Source: Candidatus Faecicola pullistercoris (lineage in GTDB: Bacteria; Bacillota; Clostridia; Christensenellales; CAG-917). Taken from it: a stretch of DNA of 64,000 nucleotides. The notes under the pieces are model-generated. The model did no database searches. It was not told the DNA's origin and worked only from the letters and a program-made list of their open reading frames with translations. Shown piece by piece: positions 51,788-60,792 of this stretch (within the stretch, counting starts at the first letter, position 1; the number at the start of each line of letters is the position of its first letter). The stretch covers positions 66,738 to 130,737 of the forward strand of contig DVNW01000004.1 of assembly GCA_018714105.1 (NCBI GenBank), read 5' to 3'. The translations under genes were made by a program, and so were the position numbers.

Positions 51788-54223
51788 TCATTCGACGCCT
51801 TTGAAAAGACGCCCGCAGGTATACTTAGATAAGGCGGAGGCCTTTCTGTTTTTATACGCCGAAATTACATCGGTAATTTCATGCTTAGATAATTGTACCA
51901 TATTAAGGTAAAAATTAAAATTAAAATGCGTTATTTTTTTGGACAAGTCGTGACTGACGCTGTTTAAAAGCTCGAAATAACACTCGGAAACTTTTTTCCT
52001 GACAATATCGAACTTATAACCTTTTTCATCGGTATAATACAGAGGTTTACCGTAAGAGCAGGAAGAACAATCGCCACCGTAACAGACTTTCACCGGGCAA
52101 TGAGCAAAATTCATAAGCGGAATTTTACCGAAAGCATAAACAAAAAGGCTCAAGCGGTTTTCACCGACGTCGGAAACGACGTCGGTCTCCCGTCGGTCAC
52201 AGATGGCGGGCTTATCGTTATCCCGTGAGCCGTCGCTGTCGGAATACCTCCCGTCCTGCGCGCCTTTTTTGCCAAGAAAGACGTTATTTATCTCTTTTAA
52301 AGAAAGCTCGGCGGAAGGTACGAAATATTTTAAATTATCAAAAGAGTCAAGACTCCGTTTATTATAAATGTTAAGCGACCAGCCCGCAAACACCGCAAGC
52401 CCCGCCTCCTTTGCAAGATTAATCGCGCCCGGACTCTGAGCAAAAATTCCTTCAAACCGCACCTTTTTCAAAATGTCCTTGATTAAGGCGAGATCCCTTC
52501 CGCTCAGATTTACCGGAAGTTTGAGATATATTTCCTTTGCTCCGTATTTGCGGGACTGCGCCGCAAACTCTTCGGCAGCTTTAACGCCGAATACGTCAGG
52601 ATAATATACGACTATATTGCCGCCTACGGCCTCCGGCGACAACTGAGAAGCCGCGCATAACTCAACACAAATCAGCCCGCAAGAAGTTTCAACGGTATAA
52701 CTATTATATTTTATCCGATTATTTATAATACTTTCAGGCCGGTTCGACTCAAATGTATCTATTATTTCCTTTTTTAATTTATCCGTAACATTTCTGCGAA
52801 GACCGTTTAAAACAGCGCTGGAAGCGTAATAGTTTCCCTCTCCGCTAACGGAAAGGCTTTGAAGCGCAAAATCAGTTTCGCCAAGTTTGCAAAGTTGCTC
52901 TTCGGCTTTTTTCAGATTAATCGGTTTATCCGATTGCGGCAAAGTAAGCCGCCCGACCGCCGAAACGCCCCTGCACGCCGCCGTCAGCTCCGCTACCCCG
53001 TTTTTTACCGAAAACGACAGGTAAACGGGTAATTTTTTTACTGCGTTTTTAACCTCGTCCGACAGCTTTTCCGAATATGTTAAATATATTTCGTCTCCTG
53101 TCCGTCCTTCTTTCAGCTCGGCGCGATATTCGTAAGCGCGGCGGTTGTTTACGCGTATACCTTCGTCTGTAGAACCCGTGCGTTCGCCCGAAGCGGGACC
53201 GGACGGGAAATTAAGGCGGCCGCCCCAGATTTCCTTTCCCGCCGACAGCAGTTTGAAGCCGTCGCGCGAAGTAAGCGGCACGGATGACGTAAATTTAATC
53301 TCGTTTCCGTTGCGGGTGATTTTACCTAATCGAAGTCCTTTATTGCCCTGTATTTCCTTACTTATGACGTCTTTACCCGAAAAATAGCCGTCGCAATAAT
53401 CGCCCCGATTGAAAGTAAGCCTCAATAAATCGGCGTCGGACGGGGACACGCTCCGCCCCTCTGCGGCTTTTTTATAGGCGGAAACCGCAGCGTATACGTA
53501 TTCTCTGCTTCTGAGTCGCCCTTCGATTTTGAAAGAATCGACACCCGCCTCGGTTAATTCGCGTATTCTGTCCGTCATATTGATGTCGGCGGCCGAAAGA
53601 TTATATGCCGTATTTCCTTTGGCGTCGGTATACTTCAACCGACAAAGCTGACGGCACCGACCTCTGTTGCCGCTTGCTCCGTTCAGCATACCCGACATCA
53701 GACACTTGCCCGAAAACGCAACGCAAAGCGCGCCTTGCACAAAATATTCCGTTTCGAGCCCTGTTTTTTCTTTGATTAGTTTTATATCTTCCAACCCGCA
53801 CTCACGGGCCAGCACTATGCGGGTAGCGCCCAGCCTTTTCGCTTCGAGCGCGTCCGCGTAATTGGCTATACCCGTCTGCGTGCTGAAATGAGCAGTTCCG
53901 CCTTTGCTTATAACGTAAGCGATAACCGCGGGATCGGTTACTATAAATGCGTCGACCTTACACTTTATCGCCCTGTCCGCAATGGCGTAAACCCGTTCCA
54001 GTTCCTCTTCTTTTACCGAAGTGTTGAGCGTCAGATATACCTTAACCCCGTACAAATGGCAAAAGCCGACCGTGCTTTCAAGCACGTCGGCCGTAAAGTT
54101 ATCGGCTTTCTGCCTGGCATTGAACTCGTCAAGGCCCAGATATACTGCGTCCGCACCCGCATATACCGCCGCGCGGAGATTTTCCGCATTGCCGGCGGGT
54201 GCGAGAATTTCGGGTTTATGCAT
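51788..54223 (-). CDS. U32-family peptidase-like protein (long form, rRNA-hydroxylase related)
   Basis: The 811-residue product starts KPEILAPAGNAENLRAAVYAGADAVYLG and has the U32 signature FVQGALCVAFSGKC with the cysteine-rich SGNRGRCRQLCRL after it (about 163-195). A middle domain and a C-terminal part with four clustered cysteines (AHCPVKVCYGGDCSSC near 715) follow. Long U32 proteins of this layout include RlhA, which hydroxylates a 23S rRNA cytidine using prephenate, so an RNA-modifying role is as likely as proteolysis. Near residues 660-700 there is an extra hydrophilic segment whose DNA holds a perfect palindrome. No strong Shine-Dalgarno is visible; pheT lies 5 bases upstream. Confidence 0.9.
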   Translation of the reverse strand: MHKPEILAPAGNAENLRAAVYAGADAVYLGLDEFNARQKADNFTADVLESTVGFCHLYGVKVYLTLNTSVKEEELERVYAIADRAIKCKVDAFIVTDPAVIAYVISKGGTAHFSTQTGIANYADALEAKRLGATRIVLARECGLEDIKLIKEKTGLETEYFVQGALCVAFSGKCLMSGMLNGASGNRGRCRQLCRLKYTDAKGNTAYNLSAADINMTDRIRELTEAGVDSFKIEGRLRSREYVYAAVSAYKKAAEGRSVSPSDADLLRLTFNRGDYCDGYFSGKDVISKEIQGNKGLRLGKITRNGNEIKFTSSVPLTSRDGFKLLSAGKEIWGGRLNFPSGPASGERTGSTDEGIRVNNRRAYEYRAELKEGRTGDEIYLTYSEKLSDEVKNAVKKLPVYLSFSVKNGVAELTAACRGVSAVGRLTLPQSDKPINLKKAEEQLCKLGETDFALQSLSVSGEGNYYASSAVLNGLRRNVTDKLKKEIIDTFESNRPESIINNRIKYNSYTVETSCGLICVELCAASQLSPEAVGGNIVVYYPDVFGVKAAEEFAAQSRKYGAKEIYLKLPVNLSGRDLALIKDILKKVRFEGIFAQSPGAINLAKEAGLAVFAGWSLNIYNKRSLDSFDNLKYFVPSAELSLKEINNVFLGKKGAQDGRYSDSDGSRDNDKPAICDRRETDVVSDVGENRLSLFVYAFGKIPLMNFAHCPVKVCYGGDCSSCSYGKPLYYTDEKGYKFDIVRKKVSECYFELLNSVSHDLSKKITHFNFNFYLNMVQLSKHEITDVISAYKNRKASALSKYTCGRLFKGVE
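52163..52186. repeat. Perfect palindrome inside the U32 gene
   Basis: ACCGACGTC (52163-52171) and GACGTCGGT (52178-52186) pair over 9 bases with a 6-base loop. A further partial copy of GACCGACG lies at 52191-52198 (minus strand). The repeat is in frame and within the hydrophilic insertion of the U32 protein. Confidence 0.6.
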
Positions 54224-54228
54224 AAATT

Positions 54229-56625
54229 TCAGCGGAGTCTGGCCCTGAACTTACGCTTTAACGAGCGCAGAATCCTGGATACCTGGTCGTTCACCTCGGA
54301 ATCTTTCAAGGTACGTTCCGCGCTTCTGAATGTGCATGTCAGAGCCATGCTCATATAACCTTTTTTGATATTTGCTCCCTTGTAGATATCGAAAACTTTT
54401 ACGCTTTCGAGAAGCTTTTTATCGGTACATTTTATAACGGCTTTGACCATCTGATCGGCAGTGACGGTTTCGCGCACGATAAACGCAAGGTCGCGTACCA
54501 TTGCGGGATATTTGGGCGTAGCCTCGAATTTGGGCACTTCAACCGCGTAATCGAACATGGCTCCGATATCTATTTCGGCATAGTACAGTCTTTCGTCCGT
54601 TCCGAATGCCTCGGCGGCGTCGGGATGAACTTCGCCGATCTGACCTATATACCTGTTCTTCACGGTAACGGCCGCGCTGCGACCGGGATGAAGATAGCTT
54701 TCGCCGTAAGCGCTGAACTCTGCGTTTTTAATGCCCATACATTCAAGCAGGTTTACGATATATCCCTTTAAGGCGAAGAAATCCTCGTCTTTGCCGTATG
54801 CGCCGAACGCCAGATATTCCTTTTCGACGGGCAGCTCGGTAAGAGGAAGCTGTTTCGGTATGAATACCCTTGCGATTTCAAAGAAGCGGCCTTCTTTGTT
54901 TCCCTTATTGATATTTGACACCAAAGTGTCAAGCATGCACGGGGCAAGAGTTGTGCGCATTATGCTGACGTCCTCACCCAGCGGATTTATAAGCTTTATG
55001 GCCTCGCGGCGGCCGTCGCTTTCGGAAAGAAGAAGTTTGTCAAAGGCCTTGGGGCTGATAAACGAATAAGTAACTATCTCGTTGGCGCCCATACCCGACA
55101 TTACGGTTTTGAGCTTATCGACGCGCCTCATGTATAACGGCTTGCCGCCCTTTGTCTGCTGTGCTTTTTTAAGCAAGGTGGATTTAATTTTGTTATAGCC
55201 GTATATACGGATAACTTCTTCGGCTACGTCGTTGGCATTGACGATATCTTCACGGTAAGGCGGTACCTGTACGTAAAGTTTTTTACCTTTTACCTGCGCG
55301 GTAAGCCCGAGACCGTCCAGAATCTGAGTCATTCTCTTATACGGCACTTTGATACCGAGAATGTCGTTTACGTCTTTGGTATTGACTGCAATCTCACGCG
55401 TTGCGACGGTACCGGAATAGCTGTCGATGGTACCGGAAATGACAGTACCTGCGTTCTGTTGCTGAATAAGCGCGAGCGCTCTGTTCATTCCCAGGTCCTG
55501 AGAGCTGTAATCTATGCCTTTTTCAAAACGCTGCGAGCTGTCGGAGCGGAGATTCAGTGTTCTGGACGTGCGACGGATATTGTCGCGAGCGAATTTTGCC
55601 GCTTCGAACACTATGAAAGAGGTATCCTCTTTTACGCCCGAATCGAGTCCGCCCATTACGCCGCCCAGAGCTACGGGTTTGTTTTCGTCGGCAATTACGA
55701 GCATGGTTCTGTCAAGAGAGTGTTCGCTCTTGTCAAGCGCTACGAACTTCTCACCCTGCGCCGCCCTTCTTACCACGATTTTTCCGCCTTCAAGATTGCG
55801 ATAATCGAAGGCGTGCATGGGCTGACCGATTTCTACAAGAACGTAATTGGTTATATCCACGATATTGTTTATGGGCCTTATTCCCACCGCTTTAAGACGT
55901 TTTTGTATTAACAAAGGCGAAGGTTGAATTTTGACGTCCTTTACGCACTTTGCAAGATAACGCGGACAAAGGTCGTCGGCATGAACGGTAACTGAAAGAT
56001 AATTGCTTATGCGGTCGGGATTAGCACGGTAACCGGTAAAAGGCTCTTTAAAACTCTTTCCTAGAACGGCCGCAACCTCGCGCGCTATTCCGATAATGCT
56101 GTTGCAATCGGGTCGGTTAGCCGTAACCGCAACGTCTAAAATAACGTCGTCATTACCGAGAACGGAGTTAATGTCAAGGCCGATCGGCGTGCCTTTTTCA
56201 AGGATAAGGATACCGTATACCGACGCGCCTTTATAATCGTCCTCGGTAAGGCAAAGCTCCTCGCCCGAGCACAGCATGCCCTGAGAGGCTACGCCTCTGA
56301 GCTCTCCGCTCTTTATGGACTTGCCGCACGGCAGCACGGCGCCGTCAAGCGCTACGGGCACCACGTCGCCCGCGGATACGTTTGAAGCTCCGGTTACTAT
56401 CTGAACGGTATGAGTACCGACGTCTACCGTGCAAACCGACAGTTTATCCGCGTTTTCGTGGCGGCGGATATCTTTGACGAGGCCGGTAACAACGTTTTTA
56501 CAAGCGTCGGCCTGACGTATGATTTCCTCAACCTCGAAGCCCGCCGCTACAAGTTTATCGGCAAGCTGTTCGGGCGTAATGTTTATTTCGACAAAATCTT
56601 TTAACCAGCTTATAGGTGCTTTCAT
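54229..56625 (-). CDS. pheT: PheT, phenylalanyl-tRNA synthetase beta chain
   Basis: PheT is the editing and structural subunit of the heterotetrameric PheRS. The 798-residue product opens MKAPISWLKDFVEI and has the tRNA-binding OB domain (VVTGLVKDIRRHENADKLSVC near residue 45). The B3/B4 editing domain has KAVGIRPINNIVDITNYV and GQPMHAFDYR. The C-terminal ferredoxin-like anticodon-binding domain (YPAMVRDLAFIV) ends the protein. It lies 12 bases after pheS with GGAGGA before the ATG. Confidence 0.98.
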   Translation of the reverse strand: MKAPISWLKDFVEINITPEQLADKLVAAGFEVEEIIRQADACKNVVTGLVKDIRRHENADKLSVCTVDVGTHTVQIVTGASNVSAGDVVPVALDGAVLPCGKSIKSGELRGVASQGMLCSGEELCLTEDDYKGASVYGILILEKGTPIGLDINSVLGNDDVILDVAVTANRPDCNSIIGIAREVAAVLGKSFKEPFTGYRANPDRISNYLSVTVHADDLCPRYLAKCVKDVKIQPSPLLIQKRLKAVGIRPINNIVDITNYVLVEIGQPMHAFDYRNLEGGKIVVRRAAQGEKFVALDKSEHSLDRTMLVIADENKPVALGGVMGGLDSGVKEDTSFIVFEAAKFARDNIRRTSRTLNLRSDSSQRFEKGIDYSSQDLGMNRALALIQQQNAGTVISGTIDSYSGTVATREIAVNTKDVNDILGIKVPYKRMTQILDGLGLTAQVKGKKLYVQVPPYREDIVNANDVAEEVIRIYGYNKIKSTLLKKAQQTKGGKPLYMRRVDKLKTVMSGMGANEIVTYSFISPKAFDKLLLSESDGRREAIKLINPLGEDVSIMRTTLAPCMLDTLVSNINKGNKEGRFFEIARVFIPKQLPLTELPVEKEYLAFGAYGKDEDFFALKGYIVNLLECMGIKNAEFSAYGESYLHPGRSAAVTVKNRYIGQIGEVHPDAAEAFGTDERLYYAEIDIGAMFDYAVEVPKFEATPKYPAMVRDLAFIVRETVTADQMVKAVIKCTDKKLLESVKVFDIYKGANIKKGYMSMALTCTFRSAERTLKDSEVNDQVSRILRSLKRKFRARLR

Positions 56626-56637
56626 GATACGTCCTCC

Positions 56638-57663
56638 TTACTTGTAAAGTTTAATGAAGCGTTCGTCGTTTTCAAAGAAGATACGCATATCGGGTATACC
56701 GTACTTGATCATGGTAACGCGCTCGATTCCCAGTCCGAATGCGTAACCCGTATATTCTTTGGGATCGAGACCGCAATTGATAAGCACCTGCGGATTAACA
56801 ATACCCGCGCCGAGTATTTCTATCCAGCCCGTACCCTTGCATATCCTGCACCCCTTACCGCCGCAAATGGAACAGGAAACGTCAACTTCTACGCTGGGCT
56901 CGGTAAACGGAAAATACGAAGGACGGAACCTTACTTTGGTTTCCTTGGAAAATACGGATTTTGCAAACTCTTCAAGCGTACCTTTAAGGTCGCAAAGGCT
57001 GATTTTTTTATCTATGACAAGCCCTTCTATCTGCTGGAACATCGGGCTGTGCGTGGCGTCGTCGTCCGAACGGTAAACTTTACCGGGTATAACCAGCCTC
57101 AAAGGCGGCTTACGGTCCTTGCTTTCCATGACTCTGGCCTGCATGGGCGACGTATGCGTCCTCAGAACGATGTTGTCGGTAATGTAGAAAGTGTCCTGCA
57201 TATCCCTTGCCGGATGATCTTTGGGGATATTGAGTTTCTGGAAGCAGAATTCGTCCGTCTCTATTTCGGGGCCTTCCACTACCTCGAATCCCATGGATAT
57301 AAACGTGTCCAAAATCTGATTTCTTACTATGGTAAGAGGATGAAGTCCGCCCGTTTTAACTTCTTTTCCGGGCAAAGTAACGTCTATTTTTTCCGCCGCA
57401 AGACGGGCCTCTTTTTCTTTTTTTAAAATATCCCTTTCGATTTCGCCGATAACGGTTTCGGCCTCGACGCGGGCGTCGTTTATCAGCTTGCCCATTTCGG
57501 GTTTTTCCTCTTTGGGTACGTCTTTAAGGTATTTCATCAAATCGGAAAAAGCGCCGTTTCTGCCGAGATACTTGATTTTGACGGCGTTGATCTGTTCCGA
57601 CGTAACCGCCTTTTTGCTGTCGGCAAGACATTGTTCGGATAATTTAGCCAGTTTCTGCTTCAT
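56638..57663 (-). CDS. pheS: PheS, phenylalanyl-tRNA synthetase alpha chain
   Basis: PheS is the catalytic subunit of PheRS. The 341-residue product has the N-terminal coiled coil, and class II motifs: HPLTIVRNQI, RDMQDTFYI, LRTHTSPMQAR, and the C-terminal GLGIERVTMIKYGIPDMR with the motif 3 arginine. FTEPSVEVD and a small cysteine pair CSICGGKGCRICKGTGW (about 275-292) are typical. The ATG at 57663 has AGGAG 7 bases upstream; an earlier in-frame ATG at 57735 lies over the promoter and terminator-like hairpin and is rejected. Confidence 0.97.
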   Translation of the reverse strand: MKQKLAKLSEQCLADSKKAVTSEQINAVKIKYLGRNGAFSDLMKYLKDVPKEEKPEMGKLINDARVEAETVIGEIERDILKKEKEARLAAEKIDVTLPGKEVKTGGLHPLTIVRNQILDTFISMGFEVVEGPEIETDEFCFQKLNIPKDHPARDMQDTFYITDNIVLRTHTSPMQARVMESKDRKPPLRLVIPGKVYRSDDDATHSPMFQQIEGLVIDKKISLCDLKGTLEEFAKSVFSKETKVRFRPSYFPFTEPSVEVDVSCSICGGKGCRICKGTGWIEILGAGIVNPQVLINCGLDPKEYTGYAFGLGIERVTMIKYGIPDMRIFFENDERFIKLYK

Positions 57664-57690
57664 AAATTTCTCCTGAAAGTGGTTTATTGA

Positions 57691-57713
57691 AAAATAAGGG
57701 CAAAACGCCCCTT
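57691..57713 (-). terminator. Terminator-like hairpin in the pheS leader
   Basis: On the minus strand AAGGGGC (57713-57707) and GCCCTT (57701-57696), with one bulged G and a GTTTT loop, are followed by ATTTTT. It sits 28 bases before the pheS ATG. It may end the yunB transcript, or act on pheST transcription itself if the promoter below is used. No T-box sequence is present. Confidence 0.65.
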
Positions 57714-57725
57714 TTATTAATAAAA

Positions 57726-57754
57726 AGTTTAACACATATAACCTTTAAAGTAAA
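57726..57754 (-). promoter_or_regulatory. Candidate promoter for the pheS operon
   Basis: On the minus strand TTTACT (57754-57749), 17-base spacer, TAAACT (57731-57726) with TGT before the -10. Moderate match. A start near 57719 would place the terminator-like hairpin within the first 30 bases of the mRNA. Confidence 0.45.
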
Positions 57755-57814
57755 GCGAAATTCCCGTTTTTTTGAAAGTATAACAAAATTTTAAGCAGAA
57801 AATTGTATAATTTG

Positions 57815-58474
57815 CTATGCAACGAGATCAAGGCCGCTGTTTGCTCCCGCGGCGTCGAGATATATTTCGGGTATTTTACCGACTATTACGTTTTCGGCTA
57901 TCAGCATATCGGTGGCGTAGCTAAGTTCCAAATCCCTGAACGGAAGCGCTACGGTGTATGCCGCGACCGCGCGCAAATACAGTCGGTGCACCGTCTGATT
58001 TATACCCGCTTCCGTAAAAGTGCTGTAAAAATAACAGTCCGCCGAACCTATCGGTATAACGGTAACGTAAATATCGCGCCCTTTTCCGAGCAGCAGATTA
58101 ATGCCGCTGAAGTCGCCCGATGGAACGGCTATATCCAGCGTTTTTGTTTTGTTTATCTCTTGTTGAACGGCGTCGACGGTATTACGCGAAAGCAGATTGA
58201 TGTTTACCATATTGCTTTTAAGCATGACTATACTGCCGTCGTCGGCCTTGATGACTTCGACGTAATCGCCGTAATAATAGTCTTGCGCGGTAACGTTTTT
58301 AGTGGCTATATTCACGCAGTCCGAAGCCAATGCGCCTATGTATCCTTCGCAGCTGTTGTAAATTACCGGCATTACTATATTCCTGTAATAGGTAAATACG
58401 AAAAGCGCGGTTAAAATAAGAAAGCATACCGCGGCAAATAATTTTATTTTTATGTTTCCCGCTTTTTTGTACAT
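57815..58474 (-). CDS. yunB: Sporulation protein YunB
   Basis: YunB is a mother-cell sporulation protein of Bacillota, under sigma-E in Bacillus; its exact role is not known. The 219-residue product has one N-terminal span (about residues 10-32) and the family's conserved second half: YFYSTFTEAGINQTVHRLYL, then VALPFRDLELSYATDMLIAENVIVGKIPEIYLD (given in two parts, near 160-205). The ATG at 58474 is chosen because it precedes the membrane span; upstream frame residues look like translated AT-rich DNA. No Shine-Dalgarno is present, and a TATAAT ends 6 bases before the ATG. Confidence 0.85.
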   Translation of the reverse strand: MYKKAGNIKIKLFAAVCFLILTALFVFTYYRNIVMPVIYNSCEGYIGALASDCVNIATKNVTAQDYYYGDYVEVIKADDGSIVMLKSNMVNINLLSRNTVDAVQQEINKTKTLDIAVPSGDFSGINLLLGKGRDIYVTVIPIGSADCYFYSTFTEAGINQTVHRLYLRAVAAYTVALPFRDLELSYATDMLIAENVIVGKIPEIYLDAAGANSGLDLVA

Positions 58475-58480
58475 ATATTT

Positions 58481-58488
58481 ATTATATG
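58481..58488 (-). promoter_or_regulatory. -10 element abutting yunB
   Basis: On the minus strand CATATAAT (58488-58481) lies 6 bases before the ATG. It differs from the sigma-E -10 (CATACAnT) at one base, which would suit a sporulation gene, and contains a sigma-A TATAAT. No convincing -35 of either type is seen. Confidence 0.4.
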
Positions 58489-58536
58489 AATTTGAAATTG
58501 TAAATTTAATTTTTATTTTTATTTTTGTCGAATATA

Positions 58537-58565
58537 GTGAAATTTGATTTAATACGTGATATAAT
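58537..58565 (+). promoter_or_regulatory. Extended -10 promoter for trxA
   Basis: GTGAAA at 58537-58542 (weak -35), 17-base spacer, TATAAT at 58560-58565 with TGA before it. It lies 26 bases before the trxA ATG. Confidence 0.65.
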
Positions 58566-58591
58566 AAAATAAAAAACAAGGAGCATAATTT

Positions 58592-58906
58592 ATGGCAGTA
58601 GTTAAAGTAACCAAAGACAACTTCGAAAGTGAAGTTTTAAACAGCGATAAAACCGTTCTTATAGATTTCTGGGCAAGCTGGTGCGGTCCGTGCAGGATGT
58701 TGTCCCCCATTATCGACAGCCTTGCCGAGGAAACCGACGAAGTAAAAATCTGCAAGGTAAACGTCGACGAGGAAAACGATTTAGCGGGTTCTTTCGGCGT
58801 AATGAGCATTCCTACATTGATTGTCATCAAGGATAAAAAGATAATCAATCAGTCGGTAGGGGTTCAGCAGAAAGCCGCTATCAAGCAAATGCTGGGTATA
58901 AAATAA
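58592..58906 (+). CDS. trxA: Thioredoxin
   Basis: Thioredoxin is a small cytoplasmic disulfide reductase. The 104-residue product has the active site WCGPCRM at residues 30-36, the buried Asp in LIDFWASW, and the cis-proline segment MSIPTLIVIK. AAGGAG lies 8 bases before the ATG. It is a single-gene unit divergent from yunB and convergent with spoVAE. No thioredoxin reductase gene is nearby. Confidence 0.97.
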   Translation: MAVVKVTKDNFESEVLNSDKTVLIDFWASWCGPCRMLSPIIDSLAEETDEVKICKVNVDEENDLAGSFGVMSIPTLIVIKDKKIINQSVGVQQKAAIKQMLGIK

Positions 58907-58950
58907 TTATTCCGGTTTAGCGGATTTAAAAGTTATTTGCTATCTATGTA

Positions 58951-58980
58951 ATAAAATGCGCATTAATCTGCGCATTTTAT
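58951..58980. terminator. Bidirectional terminator between trxA and spoVAE
   Basis: ATAAAATGCGCA (58951-58962) and TGCGCATTTTAT (58969-58980) pair perfectly over 12 bases with a 6-base loop. The flanking T and A runs let it work on both strands. It touches the spoVAE stop. Confidence 0.88.
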
Positions 58981-59348
58981 TATTGCTTTGTTTTGGATTT
59001 GAAAATAAGCGAAAATACAAACCCGAAAAATATGGCGCAAGACAGCCCTACCGATACAGCCTCCATACCGCCGCCGAGCGCGCCCGTGATACCCGCTTCT
59101 TTCGCGCCTTTCAGAGCTCCTTTAGCAAGCGAGCTTCCGAAACCCATTATAGGCACGGTTACGCCCGCTTTGAAAAAACTTTCAAGATATCTGAACGCCC
59201 CGAATAATTCAAGCACTACGCCCGACAGCAAAAATATAACCAGAATTCTGGCCGAAGTCATTTTGGTTTTGTTGATAAGGATCTGCCCTATGGTGCAGAT
59301 TATGCCGCCTCCGGCAAATACTTTAAGATAAGTTAATAAAATTTCCAT
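58980..59348 (-). CDS. spoVAE: SpoVAE, dipicolinate-channel membrane protein
   Basis: SpoVA proteins move calcium-dipicolinate into the spore and release it at germination. The 122-residue product has about four membrane spans and the SpoVAC/AE pattern GGGIICTIGQILIN near residue 12 and TVPIMGFGSSLAKGA near 63. The ATG at 59348 has GAGGT 6-7 bases upstream. An ATG four codons earlier would overlap the spoVAD stop as ATGA and is also possible. Last gene of spoVAC-D-E. Confidence 0.93.
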   Translation of the reverse strand: MEILLTYLKVFAGGGIICTIGQILINKTKMTSARILVIFLLSGVVLELFGAFRYLESFFKAGVTVPIMGFGSSLAKGALKGAKEAGITGALGGGMEAVSVGLSCAIFFGFVFSLIFKSKTKQ

Positions 59349-59356
59349 ATAATACC

Positions 59357-60361
59357 TCATTCGGGCGCGCGAAAACTAATCGCGTGCGCTATTCCCGGTA
59401 TAGTCTGTCCCTGAAGCGGCGAATCCTTGCTCAGAAGCGCTCCCGTTGGTACGAGAAGGACTTTTTTAAGCTCTTTTTTAAGCATCTTGTTGGCTATAAA
59501 CGCATTAAACACGACGTTGCAGCACCCCGCTCCGCTACCGCCCTGATAAGTCTGCTGTTCGGGCTTATAAATCATTGCGCCGCAATCGTGATAAACTTTT
59601 GATATGTTTATGTTTTTTTCGTAAAGCAGCTTCAAAAGCAATTCGCCGCCGTATCTGCCCAGGTCGCCCGTAACAATCATATCGAAATCCTCGGGTTTTT
59701 CGCCGCTCTCACCGAAAAATGCCGATATAGTGTCCGCGGCGGCGGGAGCCATTGCCGCGCCCATGTTATTAACGTCGTCGATGCCGAAATCTATAACTCT
59801 TCCTATGGTCACTTTATCTATACTTACGCCGTCCCCGTCGGCCGACAGTATGCTTGCACCCGCGCCTGTAACCGTCCACTGCGAGGTCGGCGGGCGCTGA
59901 TTTCCAAGTTCCAAAGGATATCGGTATTGCCTTTCGGCACTGGAAAAATGACTGCTTGTACTGCAACAGCACTTTTCTATCATTCCCGTATTTATAAGCA
60001 ATGAAGCCACTATCAGACTTTCGCCGAAAGTGGAGCACGCGCCGTACAATCCCAAAAATGCGGTTTCAAGCTCCCTGGCCGCAAAACAGCTGGCATAAAT
60101 CTGATTTAACAAATCCCCCGAAACGGTCAGGTCTATTTCCTCTTTCGATATACCGCTGCGTTTTAACGCCCCTTTAACCGCTTCCTGCTGCATTTTGCTT
60201 TCGGCAAGCTCGTAAGTTTTTTCGCCGAACAGGTCGTCGGTCAACACCTTGTCGAAATACTCGCCCAGCGCCCCGTCTCCTTCTTTGGGACCTACCACTG
60301 TGTAACCGGAAAGGATTTTAGGCTTTGTTTTAAGCTCAAAAGTTCGTTTGCGTTTATTCAT
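59357..60361 (-). CDS. spoVAD: SpoVAD, dipicolinate-binding thiolase-fold protein
   Basis: SpoVAD binds dipicolinic acid on the inner-spore-membrane surface. The 334-residue product has a thiolase-like fold: GLYGACSTFGESLIVAS near residue 110, VTGAGASILS, VTGDLGRYGGELL and QGGSGAGCCNVVFNAF near 280. The ATG at 60361 overlaps the spoVAC stop as ATGA; a longer frame upstream lies over spoVAC and reads as arginine- and histidine-rich nonsense. Length is normal. Confidence 0.95.
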   Translation of the reverse strand: MNKRKRTFELKTKPKILSGYTVVGPKEGDGALGEYFDKVLTDDLFGEKTYELAESKMQQEAVKGALKRSGISKEEIDLTVSGDLLNQIYASCFAARELETAFLGLYGACSTFGESLIVASLLINTGMIEKCCCSTSSHFSSAERQYRYPLELGNQRPPTSQWTVTGAGASILSADGDGVSIDKVTIGRVIDFGIDDVNNMGAAMAPAAADTISAFFGESGEKPEDFDMIVTGDLGRYGGELLLKLLYEKNINISKVYHDCGAMIYKPEQQTYQGGSGAGCCNVVFNAFIANKMLKKELKKVLLVPTGALLSKDSPLQGQTIPGIAHAISFRAPE

Positions 60362-60792
60362 AAAAACATACCTATGATACCTACAAGAACGGAAACGGCG
60401 ATGCCTATTACGATTATGGGGCCCGCAATCGTGAACATTTTGGCGCATACGCCGAAAAATATGCCCTCCCTGTTATATTCCATAGCGGGAGAAACTATCG
60501 AATTCGCAAACCCCGTAATCGGTACGATAGAACCGCCGCCCGCAAATTTACCTATTTTATCGTAAACTCCGAGTCCGGTAAGAAGCGCTCCTAAAAATAT
60601 CAGTATCGCGCTTGTAAGCGCGGCTATCTGGTCCTTCTCGAAATCTTTAAGCCACAGTGAAAGCAGGTCAGATATTGCCTGACCTATCGCGCAAATCAGT
60701 CCGCCAACAAAAAAAGCGGGCAAAAGCGTCCTGACCTCGGGCGACCTGGGAGCGGTATCTTTAACGTATTGCTTGTACTGTTCTTTATCCAT
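60358..60792 (-). CDS. spoVAC: SpoVAC, dipicolinate-channel membrane protein
   Basis: SpoVAC is the mechanosensitive channel-like subunit for dipicolinate passage. The 144-residue product has a short hydrophilic start, then about four spans, with FFVGGLICAIGQAISDL near residue 28 and GGGSIVPITGFANSIVSPAMEY near 85, given here in family terms. GGAGGAG lies 5 bases before the ATG. Only the C-D-E genes are present here, the set usual in Clostridia. It is probably active in the forespore. Confidence 0.95.
   Translation of the reverse strand: MDKEQYKQYVKDTAPRSPEVRTLLPAFFVGGLICAIGQAISDLLSLWLKDFEKDQIAALTSAILIFLGALLTGLGVYDKIGKFAGGGSIVPITGFANSIVSPAMEYNREGIFFGVCAKMFTIAGPIIVIGIAVSVLVGIIGMFL

Noticed and set aside
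57664-57814. T-box riboswitch for pheST
   Set aside because: No AGGGUGGNACCGCG-type T-box sequence or specifier stem is present, and the leader is too short.
60358-60448. Longer N-terminus for SpoVAD
   Set aside because: The upstream frame overlaps spoVAC and encodes arginine- and histidine-rich sequence; the ATGA overlap start is far better.
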